Shown one piece after another: positions 25,079-32,818 of a stretch of DNA of 36,882 nucleotides. The translations under genes and the position numbers were made by a program. A model generated the notes under the pieces. It was not told where the DNA came from. It did no database searches and saw nothing but the letters and a program-made list of their open reading frames with translations. How positions within the stretch are numbered: the stretch's first letter is position 1; the number at the start of each line of letters is the position of its first letter. Origin of the DNA: Planctomycetota bacterium (lineage in GTDB: Bacteria; Planctomycetota; JAJSAM01; JAJVHW01); NCBI GenBank assembly GCA_022072415.1, contig JAJVHW010000083.1, positions 1 to 36,882 of the forward strand, written 5' to 3'.

Positions 25079-26849
25079 CGAGCTCGCCCTGGAAGAGGAG
25101 ATGGCCCGCGTGCCCCTCCGCCGCGCGACCCTCGCGCGGATCGGCCGCTACGTGAAGCCCCACCGGCGCGCGCTCTTCGGGGCGCTCGGCGTGGAGGCGA
25201 TCTGGGTCGGCTGCATGATGCTCGACGTGTGGCTGCTCGGCCGCGCGATCGACGGCGCCGTCGCCGACCGCGACCCCGCCGCCGCGGCGCTCTGGGCTTG
25301 CGCGCTCGTCGCCAACCTGGCCTTCCGCGCGTGGGTCACGGTGTGGGAGCTCCGCGTCTCGACGCGCGTCGGCACCGACATCATCCACGCGCTGCGGAAG
25401 GACGTCTTCGACCACGTGCAGCGGCTCTCGATGCGGTACTTCGACCGCACGAAGCAGGGGCGGATCATCGCCCGCGTGGACCGCGACGTGGACTCGCTCG
25501 ACCACCTGATCCAGTGGGGTCCGATCGTGGTCGTGTCGCTCGGGATCTCCATGATCCTCGGCACGGTCTTCATGCTCTTCGAGGCGCCGCGGCTGGCGCT
25601 CGTCTGCCTCGCGTCGCTGCCCGTGCTCTGGGGCGTGACGCGGCTCTTCGAGCGCGTCGGGTTCCCCGCGTACCGGAAGGTGCGCGAGGCGCACTCGGCG
25701 ATCAGCGCGCACGTGGCGGAGACGATCACGGGCGTCCGCGTGGTGCAGTCGTTCTCGGCGGAGCCGAAGGAGCGCGGGCGTCTCGCGGCGCTCCACGAGC
25801 GCTACCGCGGCGCGGTGATGGGATCGTGGCGGATCGCGGGGGCGTACATCCCGGCGCTCACGCTCGCCTACTTCGCGATCCTGGTCTGGCTGCTCTGGAC
25901 GGGCGGGTCGGCCATCGCCGACGGCTCGCTCACCGCAGGCAGCCTGACGCGCCAGATCCTCCTCCTCGGCATGGTGCTCGGGCCCATCGAAGGTCTCGGC
26001 GCCCTCTACAACGAGGCGCTCGTCGCGGGCGCCGCGGCGGAGCGCGTGTTCCTGCTCCTGGACACGACTCCGGACGTGCAGGACCGCCCGGGTGCGGCGG
26101 ACCCCGGCGAGATCCGGGGCGCCGTGGCGTTCGAGTCGGTCTCGTTCTCGTACGACCCCGAGGGGCGGAACGGAAAGCAGCTCGCGGAGGTCACGTTCGC
26201 CGTGGAGCCGGGCCGCACGGTGGCGCTCGTGGGCCACACGGGCGCGGGGAAGACGTCGGTCGCGAGCCTCGTCGCGCGCTTCTACGAGGCGCAGGAGGGG
26301 CGCGTCCTCGTCGACGGGAGGGACATCCGCGACATCCCGCAGGCGGCGCTCCGGCGGCGGCTCGGCATCGTGCCGCAGGAGAGCTTCCTCTTCGCGGGCA
26401 CCGTGCTCGACAACCTGCGCTTCGCGAACGAGGGGCTCTCCGCCGAGGACGCGGCGCGCGGCTTCGCGGAGCTCGGATGCGACCACGTGCTGGCCGGGCT
26501 CCCCGACGGGCTCTCGACCGACGTGGGCGAGCGCGGCGCCAACCTCTCCGAGGGCGAGCGGCAGATCGTCTGCTTCGTGCGCGCGCTGCTGGCGCGGCCC
26601 GCGATCCTGATCCTAGACGAGGCCACGAGCGCCGTGGACACGCGGACCGAGTCCACGATCCTCACGGCGCTCCGCCGCCTCTCGGCGCGGCAGACGACCT
26701 TCATCATCGCCCACCGGCTCTCGACGATCCGCGAGGCCGACGAGATCCTCGTGCTCGAAGGCGGACGGATCGTCGAACGCGGCCGGCACGGGGACCTGAT
26801 GTCCCGGGGCGGCGCCTACGCGTCGCTCTACGCGGCGTACGCGAAGTGA
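25065..26849 (+). CDS. ABC exporter half-transporter, canonical ATPase site
   Basis: A 594-residue partner of the preceding subunit, with six transmembrane helices (about residues 38-320) and a nucleotide-binding domain (about 345-580). Walker A is GHTGAGKT; Walker B has the catalytic Glu519 (ILDEATSAVD), and the H-loop has His550 (IAHRL). Its signature motif is altered to LSEGE (494-498). In the heterodimer the working site would pair this Walker A/B with the partner's LSGGQ, while the partner's defective Walker B faces this LSEGE: complementary degeneration. The start at 25065 lies inside the end of the first gene. Its TGA abuts the convergent terC stop. Confidence 0.93.
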   Translation: MQSHDELALEEEMARVPLRRATLARIGRYVKPHRRALFGALGVEAIWVGCMMLDVWLLGRAIDGAVADRDPAAAALWACALVANLAFRAWVTVWELRVSTRVGTDIIHALRKDVFDHVQRLSMRYFDRTKQGRIIARVDRDVDSLDHLIQWGPIVVVSLGISMILGTVFMLFEAPRLALVCLASLPVLWGVTRLFERVGFPAYRKVREAHSAISAHVAETITGVRVVQSFSAEPKERGRLAALHERYRGAVMGSWRIAGAYIPALTLAYFAILVWLLWTGGSAIADGSLTAGSLTRQILLLGMVLGPIEGLGALYNEALVAGAAAERVFLLLDTTPDVQDRPGAADPGEIRGAVAFESVSFSYDPEGRNGKQLAEVTFAVEPGRTVALVGHTGAGKTSVASLVARFYEAQEGRVLVDGRDIRDIPQAALRRRLGIVPQESFLFAGTVLDNLRFANEGLSAEDAARGFAELGCDHVLAGLPDGLSTDVGERGANLSEGERQIVCFVRALLARPAILILDEATSAVDTRTESTILTALRRLSARQTTFIIAHRLSTIREADEILVLEGGRIVERGRHGDLMSRGGAYASLYAAYAK

Positions 26850-26852
26850 TCA
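26847..26852. terminator. TGATCA palindrome joining two convergent stops
   Basis: The ABC exporter TGA and the TerC TGA on the opposite strand meet directly as TGATCA. The surrounding 13 bases GCGAAGTGATCAG are identical to those at 10353-10365. No classical terminator hairpin is visible. Confidence 0.2.
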
Positions 26853-27863
26853 GGCCTGTGGCGGCGGCGCGGCGTCGTGCGGCTGCTTCCGCATGAGCGA
26901 CGCGACGGTCGCGATCCCGAGCACGCCCACGATCACCGACAGCGAGACCGCCGTCGGGACGTGGATCTTCCAGTACATGAGGACCATCTTCACGCCCACG
27001 AAGACCAGCACGACCGCGAGGCCGTACTTCAGGTAGTGGAACGACGACATGAAGCGGGCGAGGAGGAAGTAGAGGGCGCGCAGCCCGAGGATCGCGAAGA
27101 TGTTCGACGTGAACACGATGAACGTGTCCTGCGTGATCGCGAGGCACGCGGGGACCGAGTCCACCGCGAAGACGAGGTCGGTCAGCTCGATCACGATCAG
27201 GACGAGCAGCAGCGGCGTGGCGTAGCGCTTCCCGTCCTTCACGACGGTCATGGCCGACCCGTGCATCTCGTCCACGTACGGGACGGTCCGCTTGACGAGC
27301 CGCACCATCCACGACTTCGACGGGTCCTTCTCCTCGTCGCCGCCGAAGGCGAGCTTCGCCCCGGTCAGGATGAGGATGCCGCCGAACACCCACGCCATCC
27401 ACTTGAAGTTCTCGAGGAGCGCGGCGCCGCCCAGGATGAACCCCAGGCGCATGAAGATCGCGCCGAGGATGCCGAGGAAGAGGATCCGGTGCTGGTACTC
27501 CCCGGGCACCTTGAAGAACTGGAAGATCAGGATGATCACGAACAGGTTGTCCACCGAGAGCGACTTCTCGAGGACGTAGGCCGCGAAGAACTCCCCGGCA
27601 CGCTGCTTCGCCACCTCGGGCGGCTCGATCCAGAGCAGGAGCACGTTGAACGCGAGCGCCAACGCGATCCAGAAGATCGACCAGCCGATGGCCTCCTTCG
27701 TCTTCACCTCGTGGGGCTTCTTGTGGAAGACTACGAGGTCGAGGAGGAGCATCACGGCCACGAAGGCGCCGAAGCCGAGCCAGAACCAGATCGACTCCCT
27801 GTGCGAGTCGGCGGGCTGCGCGGCCTCTGCAGCGTCCTGCGCGAGGAGGAGGAGGGTCTGCAT
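26850..27863 (-). CDS. TerC/Alx-family integral membrane protein
   Basis: A 337-residue membrane protein with about eight or nine helices. The two signature segments are VLEKSLSVDNLFVI and ELTDLVFAVDSVPA, whose acidic residues lie within the membrane. Members of this family are tied to tellurite resistance and to manganese export (Alx, MntP-independent), and help metalate exported enzymes. A His/Lys-rich loop (VFHKKPHEVKTK) follows the first long helix. The start at 27863 has no close Shine-Dalgarno; a GAGACT hexamer ends 13 bases upstream. The space to chrA is only 48 bases, too short for a yybP-ykoY riboswitch. Confidence 0.9.
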   Translation of the reverse strand: MQTLLLLAQDAAEAAQPADSHRESIWFWLGFGAFVAVMLLLDLVVFHKKPHEVKTKEAIGWSIFWIALALAFNVLLLWIEPPEVAKQRAGEFFAAYVLEKSLSVDNLFVIILIFQFFKVPGEYQHRILFLGILGAIFMRLGFILGGAALLENFKWMAWVFGGILILTGAKLAFGGDEEKDPSKSWMVRLVKRTVPYVDEMHGSAMTVVKDGKRYATPLLLVLIVIELTDLVFAVDSVPACLAITQDTFIVFTSNIFAILGLRALYFLLARFMSSFHYLKYGLAVVLVFVGVKMVLMYWKIHVPTAVSLSVIVGVLGIATVASLMRKQPHDAAPPPQA

Positions 27864-27876
27864 GGGTAGGCCGGGG

Positions 27877-27882
27877 AGTCTC
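27877..27882 (-). promoter_or_regulatory. Candidate -10 element GAGACT for the TerC gene
   Basis: GAGACT on the minus strand, 13 bases before the ATG, with a weak TTCGGC 17 bases further upstream. The same hexamer serves the cytochrome promoter at 17474. The gene could equally be co-transcribed with chrA. Confidence 0.25.
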
Positions 27883-27911
27883 CGTGAAGAGCCGCCCGGG
27901 CCGAAGATCGT

Positions 27912-29204
27912 TCACCGGAAGGCGAGGTGGACGACCGCCCCCGCCGCCGCCGCGAGCAGGATCACCTTCCCCATTCCCAGCTTGACCCGGAGAAGGAGCC
28001 AGCCGCAGGCCGCGGCCAGCAGGAACGCCTTCGCATCGAACGTCGCGAGCCCGGGCGCCGGGAGCGCCCCCCCGAGCGGCAGACCGAGTTCGCCCACCCG
28101 GCCGAAGAGGACGTGCAGCGCGAACCCCAGGGCGAGGCTCGAGATCACGCCGAGCGCCGCCGCCGTGATCCCCTCGAGCGCGGAGGCGAGCGCGCGCACC
28201 CCGCGGAGCGCCTCGACGAACGGCGCGCCGACGAAGATCCAGAGGAAGCACGGGACGAACGTCGTCCACAGGCACACCGCCGCAGCGGCCGTTCCGGACA
28301 TCCACGGAGCCAGCGCGCCCGGGTGCGCGTGCCCGCCGACGTACGCGACGAACTGGAGCACGAGGATGAGCGGGCCCGGCGTCGTCTCCGCGAGCCCGAG
28401 ACCGTCCACCATCTGGCCCTGCGTGATCCAGCCGTAGTCCGTGACGACCCGCTGCTGCAGGTAGGCGAGCACGGCATACGCGCCGCCGAACGTCACGGCC
28501 GCGACCTCGCTGAAGAAGAGGCCCATGCGGACGAACAGGTGGTCACCGCCGAGAGCCCGGCCGAGCGCGGCGACGGGCAGGAACCACGCGGCGAGCCACA
28601 CGGCTGCCGTACGGGCGGCGCGCAGGAGCGACGGCCTCGGCCCCGGCGGCGCGGTCGGGGATGCCCCGGCTCCCCGACCGCAGATCCACCCGACGACCGC
28701 CGCACCGAGCACGACGAGCGGGAACGGGACCCGGAACACGAAGATCGCGACGAACGCCGCGACGGAGACCGCGACGTGCCACCGCGCCCGGAGCGCGCGC
28801 TTCCCGATCCGGATCACGGCCTCCGCCACGATCCCCAGCACCGCCGCCTTGACGCCCCCGAACATCGCTGCGACGAGCGGGAGCGCCCCCCACGCGCAAT
28901 AGGCCGCCGACACGGCGAGCATCGCGACCGCGCCGGGCAGCACGAACAGCACGCCCGCCGCAATCCCCCCGCGGACCCCGTGCAGCAGCCATCCGCAGTA
29001 GGTCACGCACTGCGTCGCCTCCGGCCCCGGCAGCAGCATGCAGAAGTTGAGCGCGTGCGCGAAGCGGTCGTGCGCGACCCACTTCTTCTCCTCCACGATC
29101 ACGCGGTGGATCGTCGCGATGTGCGCCGCCGGCCCGCCGAAGCTCTGGAGCCCGATCCGCAGGTACGCGCGGAGCGCTTCGCCGAACGGAGGGGGCGGGT
29201 TCAC
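27912..29204 (-). CDS. chrA: Chromate efflux transporter ChrA, two-domain type
   Basis: A 430-residue inner-membrane protein made of two homologous CHR domains. Each half has the family motifs: FGGPAAHIA and LLPGPEATQ in the first, FGGAYAVLAYLQQ and ETTPGPLI in the second. It should export chromate using the proton or membrane potential; family members may also move sulfate-like anions. The start is GTG at 29204 (MNPPPPFGEALRAYLRIG), which fits family N-termini. There is no Shine-Dalgarno, but TAGCCT ends six bases before the GTG, so the transcript may be leaderless. TerC lies downstream on the same strand, forming a small metal-handling pair. Confidence 0.93.
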   Translation of the reverse strand: MNPPPPFGEALRAYLRIGLQSFGGPAAHIATIHRVIVEEKKWVAHDRFAHALNFCMLLPGPEATQCVTYCGWLLHGVRGGIAAGVLFVLPGAVAMLAVSAAYCAWGALPLVAAMFGGVKAAVLGIVAEAVIRIGKRALRARWHVAVSVAAFVAIFVFRVPFPLVVLGAAVVGWICGRGAGASPTAPPGPRPSLLRAARTAAVWLAAWFLPVAALGRALGGDHLFVRMGLFFSEVAAVTFGGAYAVLAYLQQRVVTDYGWITQGQMVDGLGLAETTPGPLILVLQFVAYVGGHAHPGALAPWMSGTAAAAVCLWTTFVPCFLWIFVGAPFVEALRGVRALASALEGITAAALGVISSLALGFALHVLFGRVGELGLPLGGALPAPGLATFDAKAFLLAAACGWLLLRVKLGMGKVILLAAAAGAVVHLAFR

Positions 29205-29210
29205 GCGCGG

Positions 29211-29216
29211 AGGCTA
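29211..29216 (-). promoter_or_regulatory. Candidate -10 element TAGCCT for chrA
   Basis: TAGCCT on the minus strand lies six bases before the GTG start of chrA, the distance expected when transcription begins at the start codon itself. No convincing -35 is visible; it would lie inside the upstream gene. Confidence 0.35.
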
Positions 29217-29227
29217 TCCGCGCTTCG

Positions 29228-29980
29228 TCACCGCAGCGCTGCGAAGATCAGGTCGGGGCGGGCGAGGGGGCCGTCCTCGCGGGGGATCGTGCGGACGGCG
29301 CCGTCGCGCAGGACCACGTCGGTGCAGCGGATGAACCCGCGGGGGCGCGCGCCGAGGATGTCCGGGAACGGGACGGGCTCGCCGTCCGGCTCGAAGGCGG
29401 CGCCGCGGGCGTCCACGCGGAGGTAGCTCCCCCGCCGCGTCGCCCACATCCGGCCTGCGGCCGCGAACGCGCGGAGCCCGGCGGCGACGAGGAGTCCGAA
29501 GAGGAGCAGCAGCGCCGCCCACTCGATCCGCGACGGCTCGCGCCACGACGTGCGCGGCTGATGGAGCCACGCCGCGACGACGCCGAAGCACGCCGCTCCG
29601 ACGAGGAGCCCCCCCGCCACGCCGAACGCGGTGTGGTACGGCTTCCGCGGGCGGTGCGTCGTCTCGAACACGCGTCCGGTCCCGATCAGCGCGCGGACGT
29701 GGGCGGACCACGCGAGGAAGGCCGTCGTGCGGAGCGAGCGGCCGTCGGAGAGGTCCATGTGCGGGAGGTCGTCGAAGCGCGTGTCCGACGGATCGTCGAG
29801 CGGGACGACGGAGCGGGAACCGCCCTGCTTCGTCACGACGACCGCGCGGTCGCCGATCTCGTAGAGCGTGCCGCGGCCGTCCACCGCGTGCGGCGGGCCG
29901 GACGTCGCGTCAGGCGGAGGCGGGGGTTCCTGCACTGCCATCTCGGCGGGGAAGGCTGCGGCGGCTGTCGCGGGGCTCAT
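29228..29980 (-). CDS. Hypothetical protein with two membrane helices
   Basis: A 250-residue protein of unknown family. The N-terminus is Ala/Pro-rich (about 30 residues). Then comes a compact part with a beta-type pattern (GTLYEIGDRAVVVTKQGGSRSVVPLDD), loosely like a bacterial PH-domain strand set; two transmembrane helices (AFGVAGGLLVGAACFGVVAAW and WAALLLLFGLLVAAGL); and a C-terminal part whose strands (SYLRVDARGAAFEPDGEPVPFPDI, VVLRDGAVRTI) again look PH-like. The start at 29980 is a choice; an in-frame ATG at 29941 is possible, and neither has a clear ribosome site. It lies 33 bases after the molybdoenzyme gene and 23 bases before chrA. Confidence 0.7.
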   Translation of the reverse strand: MSPATAAAAFPAEMAVQEPPPPPDATSGPPHAVDGRGTLYEIGDRAVVVTKQGGSRSVVPLDDPSDTRFDDLPHMDLSDGRSLRTTAFLAWSAHVRALIGTGRVFETTHRPRKPYHTAFGVAGGLLVGAACFGVVAAWLHQPRTSWREPSRIEWAALLLLFGLLVAAGLRAFAAAGRMWATRRGSYLRVDARGAAFEPDGEPVPFPDILGARPRGFIRCTDVVLRDGAVRTIPREDGPLARPDLIFAALR

Positions 29981-30013
29981 GCGGGACGCTCGTTCGCAAC
30001 CGCCGGGCCGCGC

Positions 30014-32818
30014 TCACGGACCGGGGTCCGGCGCGATGTAGGTCTTCGCGTGGGGCTTCACCGCGCGCGGCAGCCACTTCGGCCGGCGGAGGCCTCCCGG
30101 CCCGAGCCGCGGCGGCGCCTTCGCGAGCCACTCCTCGTAGACGGCGAAGGCGCGGGCGGTGTCCACGTGGACGTCTCCGTAGCGGTCGCCCTCCTTCGCG
30201 CGGACGACCGACACCTTCTGGTGCCAGCAGTGCATGCCGCTCACGGGATCGGGCTGCACGGGGAACGTGAGGTTCTGGTGGACGCCGCCGTCGCGCCACC
30301 ACACGCGCATGCTGTCCTTGTCGCCCGACTCCCACGGCTGGATGTCGCCCACCCGCCGCACGCGGATCTGGCCCTCGCGGGTCGTCTCCACCTCGACGGG
30401 CGGCGCGGCCCAGCGGTCGGTGCCCGGCTTCCCCTCGATCCGCCAGCGGCCGAGGTGGTGCGAGCACGCGACGACGCCGGGGCGGATGCCCTCCGTGACC
30501 CACGCCTTGTTCACGAACCACCCGATCCGCGTCGTGACGCGGACGAGATCGCCCGTGGCGACGCCGAGCCGCGCGGCATCCGACGTGTGGATCCAGACGG
30601 GATTGCTGTTCGAGATCTCGTAGAGCCACTTCGAGTTCGCGGAGCGCGTGTGGATCAGCGTGGGCAGGCGGAACGTGGGGACGAGCACGAACTCCGACTT
30701 CGACGCGTCGATCTGCGACCGGTGGACGTGGCTCTTCACGTAGCCGGGGAGCGCGTGCTCGGAGTAGCCGAACTCCTCCATCGTGTCCGACCAGAACTCA
30801 AGGCGGCGGGACGGCGTGGCGAACCCGGCGAGCGGCTTCCCGCCCACGTCCACGGCGACGACCGCGCCGTCCTTCGTCCACGCGCCGAGCGACGGTTCGT
30901 GCGTCGCGCCCGCGACGTCGGCCGGCGCGGCGTAGGGCGCGTACGCGTCCTTCTGCACCTCGAAGGCGCCGTGGCGGCGCATGTACTCGAGGGGGGTCAT
31001 CCCTTCCTTCGCCGCCGCGGCGGGGAGGCCCGGAACGGAGTTCTCGAAGATCCAGCGGTAGTACTCCTCGGCCGTGATGCGCTCGCCGGGGCGGTACGGG
31101 GACTCGAAGTGCTTCCGCACGCCGAGCGTCCCGTCGGGGTCGATCGCCCACGAGAGCGCGATCCAGAACTCGTCCTCCTCCCACACCTCGCCGGGGTTCG
31201 CCTGCCACGTCCACTCGACCGGCTTCCCGTCGAGTTCCATCGCGCGGCGGCGGACGGGCTGGCGGAAGCCGATCCAGCGGCCCGCGTGCGTCTCCTGGCT
31301 CATCAGGTCGTGCCGCTCGCTGCCGACGCCGGTCGGGAGCACGTAGTCGGCGAAGAGCGCCGTCTCGCTCCACACGGGGGTCAGCGCGGCATGGAGCCCG
31401 ACCATCGACTCGTCGCGGAGGACCTCCATCCACGTGCAGCCGTCGGGGTTCGTCCAGACAGGGTTGTAGACGCGGGTGAAGTAGACGTCCACGCGGCCGC
31501 GCCCCTGCTTCAGGAAGTGCGGGAGGAGGTACGAGAGCTCGTGGTGCGAGAGCGGCCACTCGCGCGGGAAGAGGAGCTCGTTCCACACCTCCTGCGGCGC
31601 GGGCTTCGAGTGCGGCGCGGGGACGAACTTGTTCGTCGTGTTGAGCCCCGTCCCGCCCTTCGTGCCGACGCTCCCGGTGAGCACGGTCAGGAACTGGAGG
31701 CAGCGCGCGACCTGCCATCCGCCCATGTTCCCGGACGCGGCGCTCCGCCAGACGTGCGACGCGAACGCGCCCCGCGCCTTCCCGATCTCGCGGCCGATCG
31801 CGCGGACGGTCTCGGCCGGGACGCCGCACTCCTCGGCCACCCACTCCGGCGTGTAGAGGTCGTACGTCTCCCGCAGCACCGCGAGGAAGGTCTCGAACGT
31901 GCGCTCGCGGTGCCGGTGGCGCACCGCGAGGAACTCGCGCCAGTTGACCCACGCCTCCATGAACGCGCGGTCTTCCAGCCCCTCGGTGAGGATCACGCGC
32001 GCGAAGCCGAGGACGAGCGCGGCCTCGGTGCCCGGGTGCGGCGCGATCCACCAGTCGCTCATCGACGCGGTGTTGCTGAGGCGCACGTCCACGGTGCAGA
32101 GCTTCGCCCCCGCCATCTTCCCTTCGATGATCCGCTGCGCGTGGGGGTTGAAGTAGTGGCCGGTCTCGAGGTGCGACGAGATCAGCAGGATGAACTTCGC
32201 GTGGGCGTGGTCCGGCGAGGGCCGGTCGGCGCCGGACCAGAGCACGTAGCCGAGCCGCGCCGCGGCGGAGCAGACGTTCGTGTGGCTGTTGTGCCCGTCC
32301 ACGCCCCAGCTCTGGAGGACGCGGTCCATGTACCCGTCGTGCCCCGGGCGGCCCACGTGGTACATGACCTCGGTGCGGCGGTTCTCGACGAGCGCCTTGC
32401 GGATCCGCGCCGCGAAGGTGGAGATCACCTCGTCCCACGTCGTCCGCTCGAACTTCCCCGAACCGCGGGGCCCCGTGCGCTTCATCGGGTGGAGGATGCG
32501 CTCGGGGTCCTGGATCTGGTTGAGCGTCGCGGGGCCCTTGGCGCAGTTGCGGCCGCGGGAGCCGGGGTGGAAGGGGTTCCCCTCGAGCTTCCGGACCTCA
32601 AGCGTCTTCTTGTCCACGTAGGCGACGAGTCCGCACGCCGCCTCGCAGTTGAAGCAGATGGTGGGGATCAGCCGGTAGCGGCGCTCCACCTTCCGCGGCC
32701 ACGCGGCGCTGTCGTACTCGACCCAGTCGTCCCACTTCTCCGGAGGCGGGAAGGAACGGAGGTCGGTGGTGCGCCACGGCTCGCCCGAAGGCGCGAGGTC
32801 GCGATTCGCGTCGCTCAT
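30014..32818 (-). CDS. Molybdopterin oxidoreductase catalytic subunit (SoeA/PsrA-like)
   Basis: A 934-residue DMSO-reductase-superfamily enzyme with bis-MGD molybdenum. Cys55, Cys58, Cys62 and Cys92 (CFNCEAAC and RNCAKG) bind a [4Fe-4S] cluster. Cys183 (HNSHTNVCSAAARLGY) is the likely Mo ligand, so it belongs to the Cys-ligated group, not the Ser-ligated DmsA group. The C-terminal beta domain (NSNPVWIHTSDAARLGVATGDLVRV) binds the second cofactor. The N-terminus (MSDANRDLAPSGEPW) has no twin-arginine signal, so the subunit should stay in the cytoplasm. This and the partner type fit sulfite:quinone oxidoreductase SoeABC best, but the substrate is inferred. ATG overlaps the partner's stop (ATGA), so the two are coupled. 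Confidence 0.9.
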   Translation of the reverse strand: MSDANRDLAPSGEPWRTTDLRSFPPPEKWDDWVEYDSAAWPRKVERRYRLIPTICFNCEAACGLVAYVDKKTLEVRKLEGNPFHPGSRGRNCAKGPATLNQIQDPERILHPMKRTGPRGSGKFERTTWDEVISTFAARIRKALVENRRTEVMYHVGRPGHDGYMDRVLQSWGVDGHNSHTNVCSAAARLGYVLWSGADRPSPDHAHAKFILLISSHLETGHYFNPHAQRIIEGKMAGAKLCTVDVRLSNTASMSDWWIAPHPGTEAALVLGFARVILTEGLEDRAFMEAWVNWREFLAVRHRHRERTFETFLAVLRETYDLYTPEWVAEECGVPAETVRAIGREIGKARGAFASHVWRSAASGNMGGWQVARCLQFLTVLTGSVGTKGGTGLNTTNKFVPAPHSKPAPQEVWNELLFPREWPLSHHELSYLLPHFLKQGRGRVDVYFTRVYNPVWTNPDGCTWMEVLRDESMVGLHAALTPVWSETALFADYVLPTGVGSERHDLMSQETHAGRWIGFRQPVRRRAMELDGKPVEWTWQANPGEVWEEDEFWIALSWAIDPDGTLGVRKHFESPYRPGERITAEEYYRWIFENSVPGLPAAAAKEGMTPLEYMRRHGAFEVQKDAYAPYAAPADVAGATHEPSLGAWTKDGAVVAVDVGGKPLAGFATPSRRLEFWSDTMEEFGYSEHALPGYVKSHVHRSQIDASKSEFVLVPTFRLPTLIHTRSANSKWLYEISNSNPVWIHTSDAARLGVATGDLVRVTTRIGWFVNKAWVTEGIRPGVVACSHHLGRWRIEGKPGTDRWAAPPVEVETTREGQIRVRRVGDIQPWESGDKDSMRVWWRDGGVHQNLTFPVQPDPVSGMHCWHQKVSVVRAKEGDRYGDVHVDTARAFAVYEEWLAKAPPRLGPGGLRRPKWLPRAVKPHAKTYIAPDPGP

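Noticed and set aside
26877-27869. A 330-codon frame antisense to the TerC gene, with His/Glu/Asp-rich sequence
   Set aside because: It is the complement of hydrophobic membrane codons; the TerC signatures on the minus strand are decisive.
27864-27911. yybP-ykoY manganese riboswitch before the TerC gene
   Set aside because: Only 48 bases separate it from chrA and no matching stems are visible.
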